64,000 nucleotides of DNA from Archegozetes longisetosus (lineage: Eukaryota; Arthropoda; Arachnida; Sarcoptiformes; Trhypochthoniidae). A program made the translations under genes and the position numbers. How positions within the stretch are numbered: position 1 is the first letter of the stretch; the number at the start of each line of letters is the position of its first letter. The notes below the pieces were generated by a model, which was not told the DNA's origin, searched no databases, and was given only the letters and a program-made list of their open reading frames with translations. The DNA is taken from positions 10,753,843 to 10,817,842 of the forward strand of contig JAEMBT020000003.1 of NCBI GenBank assembly GCA_018873245.2, written 5' to 3'. Positions 46,001-57,700 of this stretch are shown piece by piece.

Positions 46001-49000
46001 CATAAAAGCAATCTCTATTCAAATTATAGGATGTCTTCATTGAGATAATCAGATCACTGGAAGAAACTAAACCTTCGCATAAAATAAGGAAATTTGACAA
46101 ATTCGTCATACCTCAATAGGAAGTATTGTATCTGTGCATTAAATGAATAAATTTTTCACAACAATTACTATACATTTGAAATATAATTAATCATAATTTT
46201 TTTCATTAATTAGATCAACAGTATAAAAACAACACAAGTAAAACTAAGCGTTATAGCAATCACTCGAACGAAATGAAATATTAATTTCGATAATTGAAAA
46301 GAACTGTTACAATACATAGTATTTTATTGAGCTATGACTTTTGTGAATTATTCTTGTTTTTGATTAAATAATTGGGACATGAAAGTCGTCTGCAATTATC
46401 TTAAAAGTGGATTCAATTCATCCAAAAGGGATCTTCAAAATTATTCAGTAGGAGTTGCAGTAATGATAACCTTTTTTTAAAGCTTATTCAATCAAATGTT
46501 AAAACAGTATTCTCATTTATAAGATAGAACTCTGATATCAATTTCTGCAAAATGTCAAACTTTGATGACTTGGTGTTCGAATAAAATGAACAAAATCGCG
46601 ACGTGTCTCACTCATTAATAAAAGTTGAGACAATAGAAGAAAAAACTAAAATACTATTCATATGAATAACAGTAACCCAAAACTGGATTAAGAGTAACGA
46701 CAAAAATGAAACAAATAGTATTGCAACACTAACTCTAAAGCAAAAATTTGTGGAACACCACAAGAAGCACAGATAAGAAAATGAAAACAAAATAAAGAGA
46801 CAGCTAACTTGTTTCTAAGTTTAGGCTCAATTTTATTTTTTAATTCGCTTTCGATTCATTTGCATGAAAAGCGTCTACTTGTTTACCGCTCAAGTTCTTT
46901 AAAAAGCTTTTCAACTCTAAAAACTAGAAGCAACAAAAACCAAATGTTTTCTACAAAAAACTCAATATAAACATAAATCATAGGATTAAGTACTAAACTC
47001 AGTTCTTAAACGAAATAAATAGTAAGGAAATAAAGATAAGAATTAAGATCAAACACGAGTCAAAACGACTCAAATTTTGTCAGATCTGTCAGATTTTGAC
47101 AATGTTTCAGAATTGTCATCAAAATCTAAAAAAGGCAGAATGTTTGAGTTAATGCAGACATGAAACACGATCAAAGCAATTTGACAATAGAGCTTAAACT
47201 TTGGGTAAAACTTAACTCAAACAAAAGGAGAGATATTTAAAAAGTAAATCAAATAATTAGTATTAGAGTGATATTCATACCTTTGGTACCCGTAGTATTA
47301 TTTAATGATAATGGTATGTGAGTTATATTAGTATTACAAAGATCTCCTTCACAGCAGCAGAAAAACAATTGTTTCTTAGCCTCTTTTCTGGTTTCAATAC
47401 ACTTCGATCTGTCGTTACAGTCCTTATGGCTGCCAACCCAACAGCCCTTGAATTCGGGCACAAATCCAAACTCAGTTGTGTTTTGCCATAAGGCATAACA
47501 TAGAATTGACGACTTTTCGTTGCCATCCGGTGGTCTACAAACCTCCTTAGTCTCGCCACAACTTTTGCCGGTTGCCATACATTTTGAACGATTATAATAA
47601 TCGCAACGAATCACCTTTTCTGACGATTCTGACGACTTTGGCGATTTTGTTGATTGTGTCGATCGAGTCATCACTAGATCATGACAAAAATGAGATAATT
47701 AGTTAAGAGTTTATACGAGAATTTACTTAAACTTTATGATATTATATATGCTTCAAAGTCATGTGTTCTATCATTTCAAATATAGCTTTGTTTCCAATGC
47801 TATCAAATAACGAAATAATCCATCATTTTATTGACGTTTATATAACTCGTGATTGAAAAATATATATGACTTTCACTCTTATGACTAGCGATACAATTGA
47901 AACAAATTGAAAACTGATATGAATAATATACTTGTATTTATAACACAATTATAAATAAAAATGATTTTCGGATCATTGAATTGCTTCGACACTGAAACGA
48001 ACGCTAAAACAAAGCGTTTATTAAATTATGATCGAATGGAAAATTACCTAAAATTTTGAATTTCATAATGACTTAACTGAAAGTGATTGTCAAACAAAGC
48101 ATCTAATGATATGATAGATGAGACTAAACAAAAATCAAATAACACTTCCTTTTAATCGCACAATAAAACTAATAAATTGATAACAATTTCTAAATAAGAG
48201 AACTAAAAAGTATAGCCAATAAGAAAGTAAGTTGTTATACTGAATAAACAAAATACAAATGTGAGGAGAAATAGATTAGAAGTTATATGAAACCCAATAA
48301 AAGTGATTTGATTCATGTGAAAAATGAGATAAAACTGTCATCTCATTAATAAAGTTCAAACAAAAGCTTCATATTTATTCAAAATTGCCAATAAAAATGT
48401 GTCAATATTTTTCGTGTTCAGTATGATTGAAATTACATAAAATTGATCGCCATTTAACTAAAAATTATTGACACATTTTGTTTGCATTTCTCATTAATAC
48501 TAAATTGAATGAAAGTTTTTCTCTTACTTTCAGTCATTCCGACCTCAATTTTGTCAATGTTTTTACAATTGAAAAATTTGAATAAAATTTTAGTAACTAA
48601 TTGAAAATAAATGATAATTACATTAAGAAATAAAGCAACCCAAAATCTAAACAATTAATGTTTGGCATTGAAACCTAGTTATTAAAATAACGGCAAAATT
48701 ATAAATAATTGATACCTTAATGGAAACATTTGTGAAAATGACAGCACAAATCAATAAAATTTACATTTTATTAAGCAATGCAAAACTTACAATCAATTTT
48801 CAAAAAAATTAAACTGAAAAGTCGATAGAAAGTGTTAGAGAAGTAGTAAAAGCATAACGTCAATAATAAAGCGATACAATTATTGAGTCTTATTTTTATA
48901 GGAAACACAATCTTTTCTATGGTTTACAGCATTTATTATTGTTTAGTATCGCGACGCAGCGACTGCGCGAAGCTCAGTACTAACACTCAACACAAGGATT

Positions 49001-51800
49001 GTATTAAAGCTGAACGTTTTTTACCCAGATAAGCAATTTTAATGTATGATTATCTGAATAAAAAACGTTATATCATAACCTTATATTAATGACTCATTTT
49101 TAATATTTCAATTTTTTTTATTCAATTAGTAGCTGTCGAAAAATAAGTTTTGGTTAAGAACAAGACGAAAAACTACTGAGAACTTCATTTTGACAATCTT
49201 TGCAAGTTTTAGTTACTCTTTTAACATAAAATACGTCTTTCATTTATGAACTTCTGAATGTGTTTACCTCGAATTGAAATGAATTTACTTTGAAGTGATG
49301 ATTTCTTAGAGACAAATAGCTATTTGTATCACTTCTATCTTCGAACATAAGGATTAACATCAATGTGAGACTTATCTCTAACAAGCGAATCAATGCAATA
49401 ATGGTGTCATATTACTTAAGGTAGTGCTGAAGCTTTTCTCACTTTTAGCTTAATTCCATTGTTATCGTAAAAAATAAAAACTAACGAATTTTGGCTGAAT
49501 TTTAAAAACATCCCAATATTAATGAATTTAATGACGCTCATCGCTATAAATAGTGTTTTATTTGTTAAACTTCACTTCAAAATAAGAACAATTGACAACT
49601 AAGAGCTTTGAAATAAAATTGAAACAATTTGTCACTTAAACGTAATTTAAGGCTCAAAATAATTAGTTCGATATCTGGTTATCAAAAGGAAACAAGAATA
49701 AAAACTTTATCAATCCGTGCCAAAGGTTTAAATGAGATACTAAATATTTTGCTTTTATATTTCTGCTATCATTTATTGAATTGTAGCCCAAATTTAAAGT
49801 GTTAACAAAAATATTTAAGCGTTTAATTCAAACAAAATAAACATAATTAGGAATATCAAAAATTTCAATCAATTCACAAAAGATTCATTTAAATGAGAGA
49901 TTAAACTAATTTTCTTTTGTTTATGTTCGCAAACTTTTACAAATATTTAACACGAGGTCAAAAAACTTTCGGCGTTTAGTTCAATAATCAATAAAAATAT
50001 TTATTTTGATAACTGTTTCGAGTGCTTTGGACAGCAACGCGTTTATTAAAAACACATTTAGTCCATTGCGAGTTTCAACAGTACAAAACAATTGAAAGTT
50101 CAATCAAGACAAATTTATTTATCATTTATCTTTCGCAACTATTGGCTATCGCTCTTATCGGTGAATATTTTTCTTTATTAACTAATTAAGACGAAAAACT
50201 TGTTTTAAAAATGACTTAAAACGATAACTGAAAGTGCTTTTCATTTTTTTGTAAATTTAGATCGAAGTAAAAAAATGGAAAACGTATATCTTTTAGGTTC
50301 AAGTGCAAACCTTTTTTATTTACTAATATAAATCGTATTAAATTTTTATAATCAATCTAGAGCGATATTCTCGAACGATTGAAAATTAAAAACATAAAGC
50401 GATTGCGAACGATCCAGGTGTATTGTAAAACTTGCAATATTGGTAATTTTGCAAAGTCTGCAGAATGAGGCCCTTTTCAAAAATTTCAGTTTTGTAATTT
50501 CCTTATTTTCTGATAATTAACCCAAAAATGAAAAGCATTCAAAGTATATAATTAAGCTTTAGTTGGATTAATATTTTAGTTCATCAGATAATTGTCCGAC
50601 GTTTTGAAGTTCCTTTGGAGATAAATCACAAACTTTTGATTGACTGCATCAAAGATATGAATGAGTTGATCAGATTCTCTTGTGACTCAGTAAAGTTTTC
50701 AAAATCAAAAACAATTTTAAACTTGTTTAATTTGAATCAAGTTTCAAATTGGGCTCAGTTAGTGACAACAAATATTTAATCAAACCTAAGGTAAAGGTGA
50801 AAATGACTAAAACTTAAAGTATTTGCCGATACGTGTGTGTCTATTAATTGGATGTTCGCACTCAACACTACAGCTACTATTAGTTAATCTATAGGTTTGT
50901 CAGCAAAACATTTGACAAAAATTTGAAAAGTGTCACTTTTATTTTAAGCAAATACTTGCAAAATTTGTCAATCATTTATAGCTATAATGAATGACAATTT
51001 GTATAAATGAGTCTTTAATAGCTTCGTTAATGTGATCATTTATTATCCAAGCGAGTCTTAATATGAAAGTAAACACAAGTAATGACACAATTAACTAAAA
51101 TAGATATTAAATACTTATGCTTAAGCCTAATATAAGATTTAGTGTCATTCTATAATCATTATTAAAAACTATTATATGAGATCAAAATACTATCGCAACG
51201 AGAAGCGCAAACCTAACAATAAAAAACCCTAAAAACGATACCTTCACTAAATAAAGAAAAAACGCTAACTATTAAATAATTAATAGACAAACAGAGAAAA
51301 AGTAAAACAAAAACTATTTCCGATACAAAAAAAGAAAAAAAGAAAACTTGATTCAATAAACAAAACATTGATAGAGAAAAATTTTGCGTTTAAAAATTGT
51401 TTAGACAACACAATGAGAAAAGAGTTAACGAAACCATATCGTAGTTGAAAAAAATTAATGGGTTTTGGAAGAAAATAATCGGAAATAAGAGCAGACTATA
51501 GGAAGGGTAGATTCATTGGTAATCTATTGCTGAACAATTACTATATAATCATATACTTAAAGATCAACAAAAAAAAAGCTGTGCGCAAAATATATTTTAC
51601 GACATCTTTATATTGAGTACTATTTATTTCACAACTGAATAAAGAGTAAAAAACCCTCCACACAATTGATTCAAAACATAACTATAGGAAAAATGAGCTC
51701 TACATAAGACAAATTGTATGAATTGAATTTGATTCTTACCTAAATTGAAGCAGACAATCGATACAAATATAATTATCAGAGATGTATTATTTGTAACCAT
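42659..51800 (-). CDS. put: activin/TGF-beta type II receptor, six exons
   Basis: Constitutively active Ser/Thr receptor kinase that binds activin/BMP-type ligands and phosphorylates type I receptors at the plasma membrane. Exons (minus): 51740-51800 signal peptide, 47281-47673 Cys-rich ectodomain, 45253-45535 transmembrane and kinase start, 44645-44918, 44096-44320, 42659-43023. All junctions are GT/AG and phases match except inside exon 3. The kinase has a Gly loop (AQGKFGSVW), VAVK lysine, HRDFKSKN loop, DFGLAL and APEVLEG. The tail ([19 protein letters not shown]) is strongly ActRII-specific. About 533 residues, the normal length for the family. Introns range from 333 bp to about 4.1 kb. 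I use the Drosophila name for the best-known orthologue. Confidence 0.9.
43079..43314 (-). mobile_element. tRNA-derived SINE in last intron of the receptor gene
   Basis: On the minus strand the 5' end (43314 down) reads GGGTCACTGAGGTGTAGTGGTTGGCGC with A-box text (TAGTGGTTGGCG). AGGTTTAAACCTC lies about 40 nt later as the B box. The body is G+C-rich and continues to about 43100 with a CTCACTCTG/CAGAGTGAG-type inversion; the tail is AT-rich. An 8-bp direct duplication, TTAGTAAT, flanks it at 43071-43078 and 43315-43322. Confidence 0.8.
44096..44320 (-). CDS. put: receptor exon 5, catalytic and activation loops
   Basis: Acceptor TTTTAAG, donor GAAG|GTATCA. Begins with HLHEEM, then the catalytic loop [17 protein letters not shown], and activation-loop text [17 protein letters not shown]. 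The ORF apparently continues past the donor for a few codons, but splicing to exon 6 restores the family sequence. Confidence 0.9.
44645..44918 (-). CDS. put: receptor exon 4, kinase N-lobe
   Basis: Acceptor CTGTTAG, donor CCAGAG|GTTCTA. Contains the [15 protein letters not shown] stretch with the ATP-binding Lys, then [16 protein letters not shown] and [16 protein letters not shown] (hinge). It matches ActRII nearly residue for residue in type. Confidence 0.9.
45253..45535 (-). CDS. put: receptor exon 3, transmembrane helix and kinase start
   Basis: Opens after AAATTTAG. The first half, in the frame set by exon 2, gives Ser/Gln-rich text and a hydrophobic helix ([19 protein letters not shown]). 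The second half, from about 45418 on, is right only in another frame, where it reads the family's [20 protein letters not shown]. The exon is one base short of a continuous frame; kept in the frame it would stop near 45334. Ends TGGAGG|GTACGA. Confidence 0.8.
47281..47673 (-). CDS. put: receptor exon 2, ligand-binding ectodomain
   Basis: Starts after TCTAG and ends AAAG|GTATGA. It carries the activin-receptor finger: the triple FCCC followed by EGDLCN near the end, and GCW...DC near the middle, as in vertebrate ActRII. I count 12 cysteines, two more than the ten in human ActRIIA; the additional pair lies in the first 25 residues of the domain. At least three Asn-X-Ser/Thr sites. Confidence 0.88.
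49013..49069. repeat. short inverted repeat in receptor intron 1
   Basis: 49013-49032 and 49050-49069 are reverse complements except at two positions, with a 17-nt loop. It could form a strong hairpin. Function unknown. Confidence 0.6.
51740..51800 (-). CDS. put: receptor exon 1, signal peptide
   Basis: ATG at 51798-51800, then [20 protein letters not shown], a compact signal peptide, ending at TTAG|GTAAGA (GT 51738-51739). One base is left over and completes a Val codon with exon 2. Intron 1 is 4.07 kb. Confidence 0.8.
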
Positions 51801-54455
51801 TGTCGCATCAAAAACAAGTCTTATTTGGTAATTATCTCCACAAAATTGAGAAAAAGATGAAAAACATTAAATTCATTGAATTAATGAACAGTTGAAGTGA
51901 ATTGTTTAGTCAGCATTAAATTGATTGTAGAGTAAATTGAATCGATTCAACAGTTTGAAGGTCACTACATATCTCTGACCAAAATACAAATACAACACAT
52001 TTATAGCCAAAATATTTTTCTCTTTATTTTTGATGTGATATTTTGCTCGCCAAAAATTTGACAAATTATTTTCACATAATATCTCACATTTTAAGCGTTG
52101 TCTTTAACTTATTCACGACATCATTATTATTATTGGTTTAATAACTGTTTAATTGCTTGTTAAATACAATTATTTTTCTTTTCAAATAATAAATACTTCT
52201 TCAAATATTGGACTTCAAGAATGTGATTATCTGTTGTGTTGAATGACTACAACAGCCAATAGTTCTATAAAATGGCGCTTAAAGTGTCATTGAATGGTAA
52301 TCACACGTAATACGACTCGCTCAACCTATTGTTACCTCGAGCCATATTTGTGAACAATCATCGCGCAATTTTTATTAATATAATCTACTTATTCACTATT
52401 CGTTGCATATTAAGTATCTTAAATATAATGTCTGTTTAGATTATTTCATGTTTTTGCTGCTTTTTTCTGCAAACTAAAGTTAAAGTAAACATATTGTATT
52501 TCCATTACTGTTAGATGTTCTTTATGTACATTTATTTCTTTATCGAATGGCATCAAACGTTAGGGCTTAAGCTCAAGAAGAAAATCTTAACTTTTATCCC
52601 ATTTTGCGCGTTCAGTTCTTAGTCTGAAAATCAATATATTCTTTCGATCTATTTGATTATCTTTGCATTAATTAGTCAAAAAACACAATAGCTAACAATC
52701 AAGAGATTTTCAATATAGAAATAACGGTCTAGGAAAACATCAATTTTCTTAAGACGAGCTCGAAGCTCGAGCTCTATGTTGATCATTATTGAAGAGTATC
52801 ATATTTAAGCTGAAGTATAACCTCAAAGCATAAAAGTGCAGTTGAACTTCATTATATAAGATGAATACTAAAAATATTACAAAATAATCAGTAGACCATA
52901 AGATGAATAAAACGATTTGAAATTGAATATCTTTTTCTATTGAATATTTTTCATAAAACTAATGGATTGAAATGCCACAATAAAAATGAGTTACATTATG
53001 TACTAATAAATGGCAATTATTATAGTGAGAAAATGATTGCTCACACGATCTATTCCCTAATTTAGATTTTTGGGACCTCTAGTGGCGCATAATAAATTCA
53101 TTTTGCTCTTCACACTTTCATATTCAATGATGAGTTTTATAGCTATGCAGAACTAATGCGAGTATCATTTTTTTGGATTTTTCCATTCACACGAAACAAC
53201 AGTTTGCAAAACAGTTTTGACGCATCAAATCTCTGTTGATTATTTGAAATGAATGAATAAACTAGTTCTTCAATTATATAATAGCCTTTTGTATGTATGC
53301 AAACTATGCCAAGCATAGTGAAGAACTTTAAAGAATACGTGTTTTTGTTCTTCGCTCTATTACAGAAGCGAAACCTCTGATTACAGTGTAGCCATGTTCA
53401 AGACTCGAGCCAACGTGCCAATTCATTCGAATCTGAGCTAGTGCGCGAGCCTAAGACCCCTCAGCCCATAGGCATCCAGATTACGACCTGCTTCATTATT
53501 TTTATTGGCCCTTCAAGTTTCTCAAGATTATTAAACAGCTTCATTAGTTTTTATATTTTATATTTTTCTAATGAAAATAGACAATGGAATTAAGAATATA
53601 TTTGGCTAATTTGCCATTAAATTGAAAGCAAAATAGCTGCTATTAGTATGCTAATTTTTTGTCTCACAACAATTCCCTACCAAATAATTCGACCCGCTAG
53701 CCAAAAACGAGAGGGATGCTATACCTTGGGTTGAGCGCGGGCACTGAATCTGAAGAATTAGTTAAAATTCACGGAAATTTTCAAATTTAAGTACGCTTTT
53801 TAATTAAAAACTAAATATCAGAAAACACGAGAGTTATTCAGATTTAAAGAATTTAAACATAGATTTAGAATTCGCACAGTCTCTAAAATCTTAAAGAAAT
53901 CTTTGAAGTCTACTGCACCTTTTAGTCGCAATATTGCATGCTTTGGAAAAGATTTGCTCCTCATGGATACTATTTCCTGGATATTCATTGAAATTCATCG
54001 TGATAAACACTCGGCACTCTAAACATGATCTGGAGCTTAAGTGCAAGCGTCTAAATTTTGGTGAATCTAACCTAACCTAATGCAGAACTAGAGTATGGGC
54101 GCTGAAATAAGCATCAGTACTTTGCTTATATAATCTATTTGAAAAATTCTGTTTATGAAATTTAAAGCTTTTATTGAGTAAGAACACTATTGTAAAAAGA
54201 AGTTAGTGAAAGTTTTTAATGCATTGTGTTAAATTGCAAAACATAAGGCGATTGCAAATAATCGATTGCAAGCCATCTATTATTAACGTACAATCGGTCG
54301 ATAAAGGTTGTGCATAGATCCCGGATTAATCTTTGAAGCGTTTGGATAAGAAAAGAGGGACGAGACAGAAGTTGAAACTATAAGTTTGTAGCGTCAAATT
54401 ATAGTATTACTCAGTAATTAAAAAACATAATATGAGTAATAAAGTTATTCGTAGC
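51801..54455. other. AT-rich sequence upstream of the receptor gene
   Basis: No ORF or repeat with support. It should contain the receptor promoter; I could not place a TATA box or start site with confidence. About 53370-53500 is a G+C-richer patch. Confidence 0.4.
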
Positions 54456-54702
54456 CAGTCTGACCACATGTCCCGGAATGTCCTTAACAGTCCAGCCATT
54501 GTGAACTGTGTCCATGTAAGGAATGGATCATTTCTTGACATACAAGTGTTCAGGAATGCGAAATGTTTGACACAATTTATTTTCTAAAGATATTGACAAA
54601 CATTTTGCATTCCTGAACACTTTAATGACCAATTCCTTCTACCTGGACACAGTTCACAATGCCTGGACTGTTAAGGACATTCCGGGACATGTGGTCAGAC
54701 TG
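54456..54702. mobile_element. hAT MITE, 247 bp, perfect 8-bp TSD
   Basis: Ends CAGTCTGACCACATGTCCCG and the exact reverse complement. The first 40 bp of the two arms are identical, and the arms stay paired, with several changes, for about 110 bp. Flanking TTCGTAGC at 54448-54455 and 54703-54710 is a perfect 8-bp duplication. CA-G ends and 8-bp TSD fit hAT. No coding sequence. Confidence 0.9.
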
Positions 54703-54710
54703 TTCGTAGC

Positions 54711-57700
54711 TGAAGTCAGTTTATTTGATATTTATAAGAAAAACAATGTCATAGAATGAAAGTTACTGATAAAATATATCAAAATATTTCAATCAAAATA
54801 GCTCAACAGTCAATTGTGATTCAATTTAAATAATTTAAATAATGAGTTGGATCGCTTCTCGGGCTATCACCTCTTGTAGCCGATGTGACATCGACTCAAC
54901 TAACATAATACAAAGATAAGATGAGTCAAAGTCTATTATATCAAAGTTCAGACTAGTTTTCGAGTATTCATTTATTGATTAATATCACTAAACATAATAC
55001 AGATCTCAGTGAGTTGTTGGGCCCTAAGGTTTATCGGCTCTTCTGCATCTTTTTAGTGATGACAAATACACAACTTTTATCTGTCGAAGGTACAGCTACC
55101 GCTGAATAGTTTTACTTTTATTAATCCCAAACTGATGCGTTCTGAGCAAATTTTAAGGGTTTGCTCACTCATTGAGTTACTGTTAAACTTAAAATACGAA
55201 TAATTTGATTTTGAAGTAGTGAACGACCCAATAGTCACTTATAATCAAATGATTTGTAAATTTTTTGAGTCAGAAAAGTTCAAAAGCATGCTTCAGCACA
55301 ACGTAAAATCTTAATTATCGCACGTGTTTATAGTTAATTTATAAATTCAATAAAATCATGCCAATAACTCCTGAAGCTGACAGAATATTGATTGTTACCT
55401 TGTTTCCCGACCCGACTCTAATGTTTCATTAGTTTACATTTGTATCTTCTCTTGTATAATTTATTTATGATATATGAGTCAATAAATATCAGTAATAGTT
55501 ACCAGTCGTGAATCAAGTGTTGATTTTTATTCTCAAAATTTGAGTTAACATGTAAACTATAGTTATCTGATTATTCAATTTTTATGCTGTCCCTAACTTT
55601 TCATCTGTATGCATCAGGGATTAAAGTAAAACTATTTGGTAGTAGTTATACACTTTTGCAATATCACTAATTTTGCAAAGTTTCCAGAATGCAGCCCCAG
55701 AATGTTAGTCGCTATTCCGCTAATAGTTTAATGTCTCAAATAACTTAAAACTTTATTTAACTAATAAGGAAATAATAGATAAATTAAAAATTCATGATAA
55801 AATTGCCTAGATTAACTCATTTGATCTTAAATTATCCTCCTAAACAGCTACTAATAAGTAAGTGCATGAACCTAAAAATCGTTTGACTCAGTTATGCTGA
55901 AGATAAGTAATACTTTTCAAATTTATTCTCTCATTTCACTAATTTTTCGCTTATTATTGTTGTAAAACGTAAGAATCTTTGTTATTTCATTAGAACATGC
56001 AATAAGAACATTATAGGCAGAATGGCAGAAGAGCTAGGTACTGGTAAGGTGAAACCTTCCTCCCTACAAGAGAAATCGGAAATTAGTATTCCCAAAATTG
56101 ACATTTTTGGGAAAAGTTAAAAGATTTTTGAAAAAAATTATGAAACAATCGCTCATTTGAATTATGGAAAGATTGGTTTTTGGTAGAAAGTTGTAGCTCA
56201 AAACCAATGAACTTGTGACTCTCTTTTCAAACTTTGAGAATTCTCGGAACCGAACCCTCTCCCTCTAGAGTATCGGACGTCGTACCAAACTGATTAAAGA
56301 AAGTCTTTCTAGCTATAGCTATGGCTTTCAGACTTCGAGATAAAATACAAAATATGAAGACAGAGTGTAATTTTAGTCCAAAGTCAGTATCAACCTTAAT
56401 GCTAAACTCGTTCACTATTTCTAAGAATTGAAGAGACTACAAAATAACAAGAAATTTTTATTACTTTCTTCCAAACGCAAAACCACTAACTCTAAAGATA
56501 ACTTTTCCTTGGTAACAATAAACTTTTTGAGCACTCAATTATAAAAAAATTTACTACACATTATAACATTAAAAATACAGTCGATTCTTGTTTATTTATT
56601 TTTTAAAAGTCTGAATTTCGAAGTTTATTGAATTGATTCGAGGTTATTTAAAAAGTATAGAAAAAGCTTTACTCTATTCTTAAGTATTTAAAACTTTTTA
56701 AAGCTATGAAACTTCACTTTTAAAGTAATTTAAAAGTTTTCAAAGTGTCATATAACTCGTATTTTATAGAATAGCTTACATTAATATCAAATGACAGGTT
56801 TTTCACACAATTGAAAATTTTCAAGAATAAGAACAAAGTAAAATCCAGTAGCTCAAATTCAAACTTCATGTTCTCTAAAACCAAAGTATTAATGGCTTCA
56901 ATCGAATTGATTGTGATATAAATTATAAAGGCTTTGACAACTTAATGTGTTAGAAAAAGATTGACAAAATGAAAGCTTGTGATTGAAAGAAAATACTTTT
57001 AATATCTTTATTTTGAGTAATAAGCGCAAAAGTTCAATCTGAGCTTACAAAACCTGCAGCTAGCTCTTTTTACTTTTTGAGCTTGTAGGACTGGACTCAA
57101 GCTCAAGCTCATAATTTAGAGCTTCTGAACTTATTACAAAATATGTGAATAATGACAAAAATTTGTGATTTTGAGCTAAAATATAAACTGTAAATTTTCA
57201 AGAAAAACATGTGAGCCACAATTCGAACAAATTTTTAGTTTAATAGATATAAAGGTGGAAAGGAGCTTAAGCTAAGCTTAAAGCTAGCTTTCAGGCTATT
57301 GCAACTTATGACTCTAAGCTTAAGCTCGAAATTTCAAAAGTGAGCTCATGCTCAACGCCCCAATTAACCCACAGAAACAGAATCAAACAAAGACCAAATT
57401 TGGGTATAAATGCTTGTAAATCCATGAATTGCAATTCTCTCAAAAATACTTTTTAAAACAGCTTTCATGATGTTTCAGTCTTTTCTTTTTTAATTTTAGT
57501 CAAGTTTCACATGCGTGTTCTTTATGTATTCGAAATGGCTCCAACTCTTGCATATTAGAATCACATTATTGTTTTGAGAGAAAAAATTATCGAAGGGTCG
57601 AAACGTTATAAATTTCAAGAGATTAACTTTTTAGCCAGGATTTCAGGAACCATTTGAGATTATGTCATAGTCGAGGGTTAAGGCCTTCACACACCATTGA

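Noticed and set aside
50430-50475. about 45 bp resembling 55645-55695 (TTTTGCAAAGTTTCCAGAATGC-like)
   Set aside because: Clearly related by eye, but too short and without edges to call an element.
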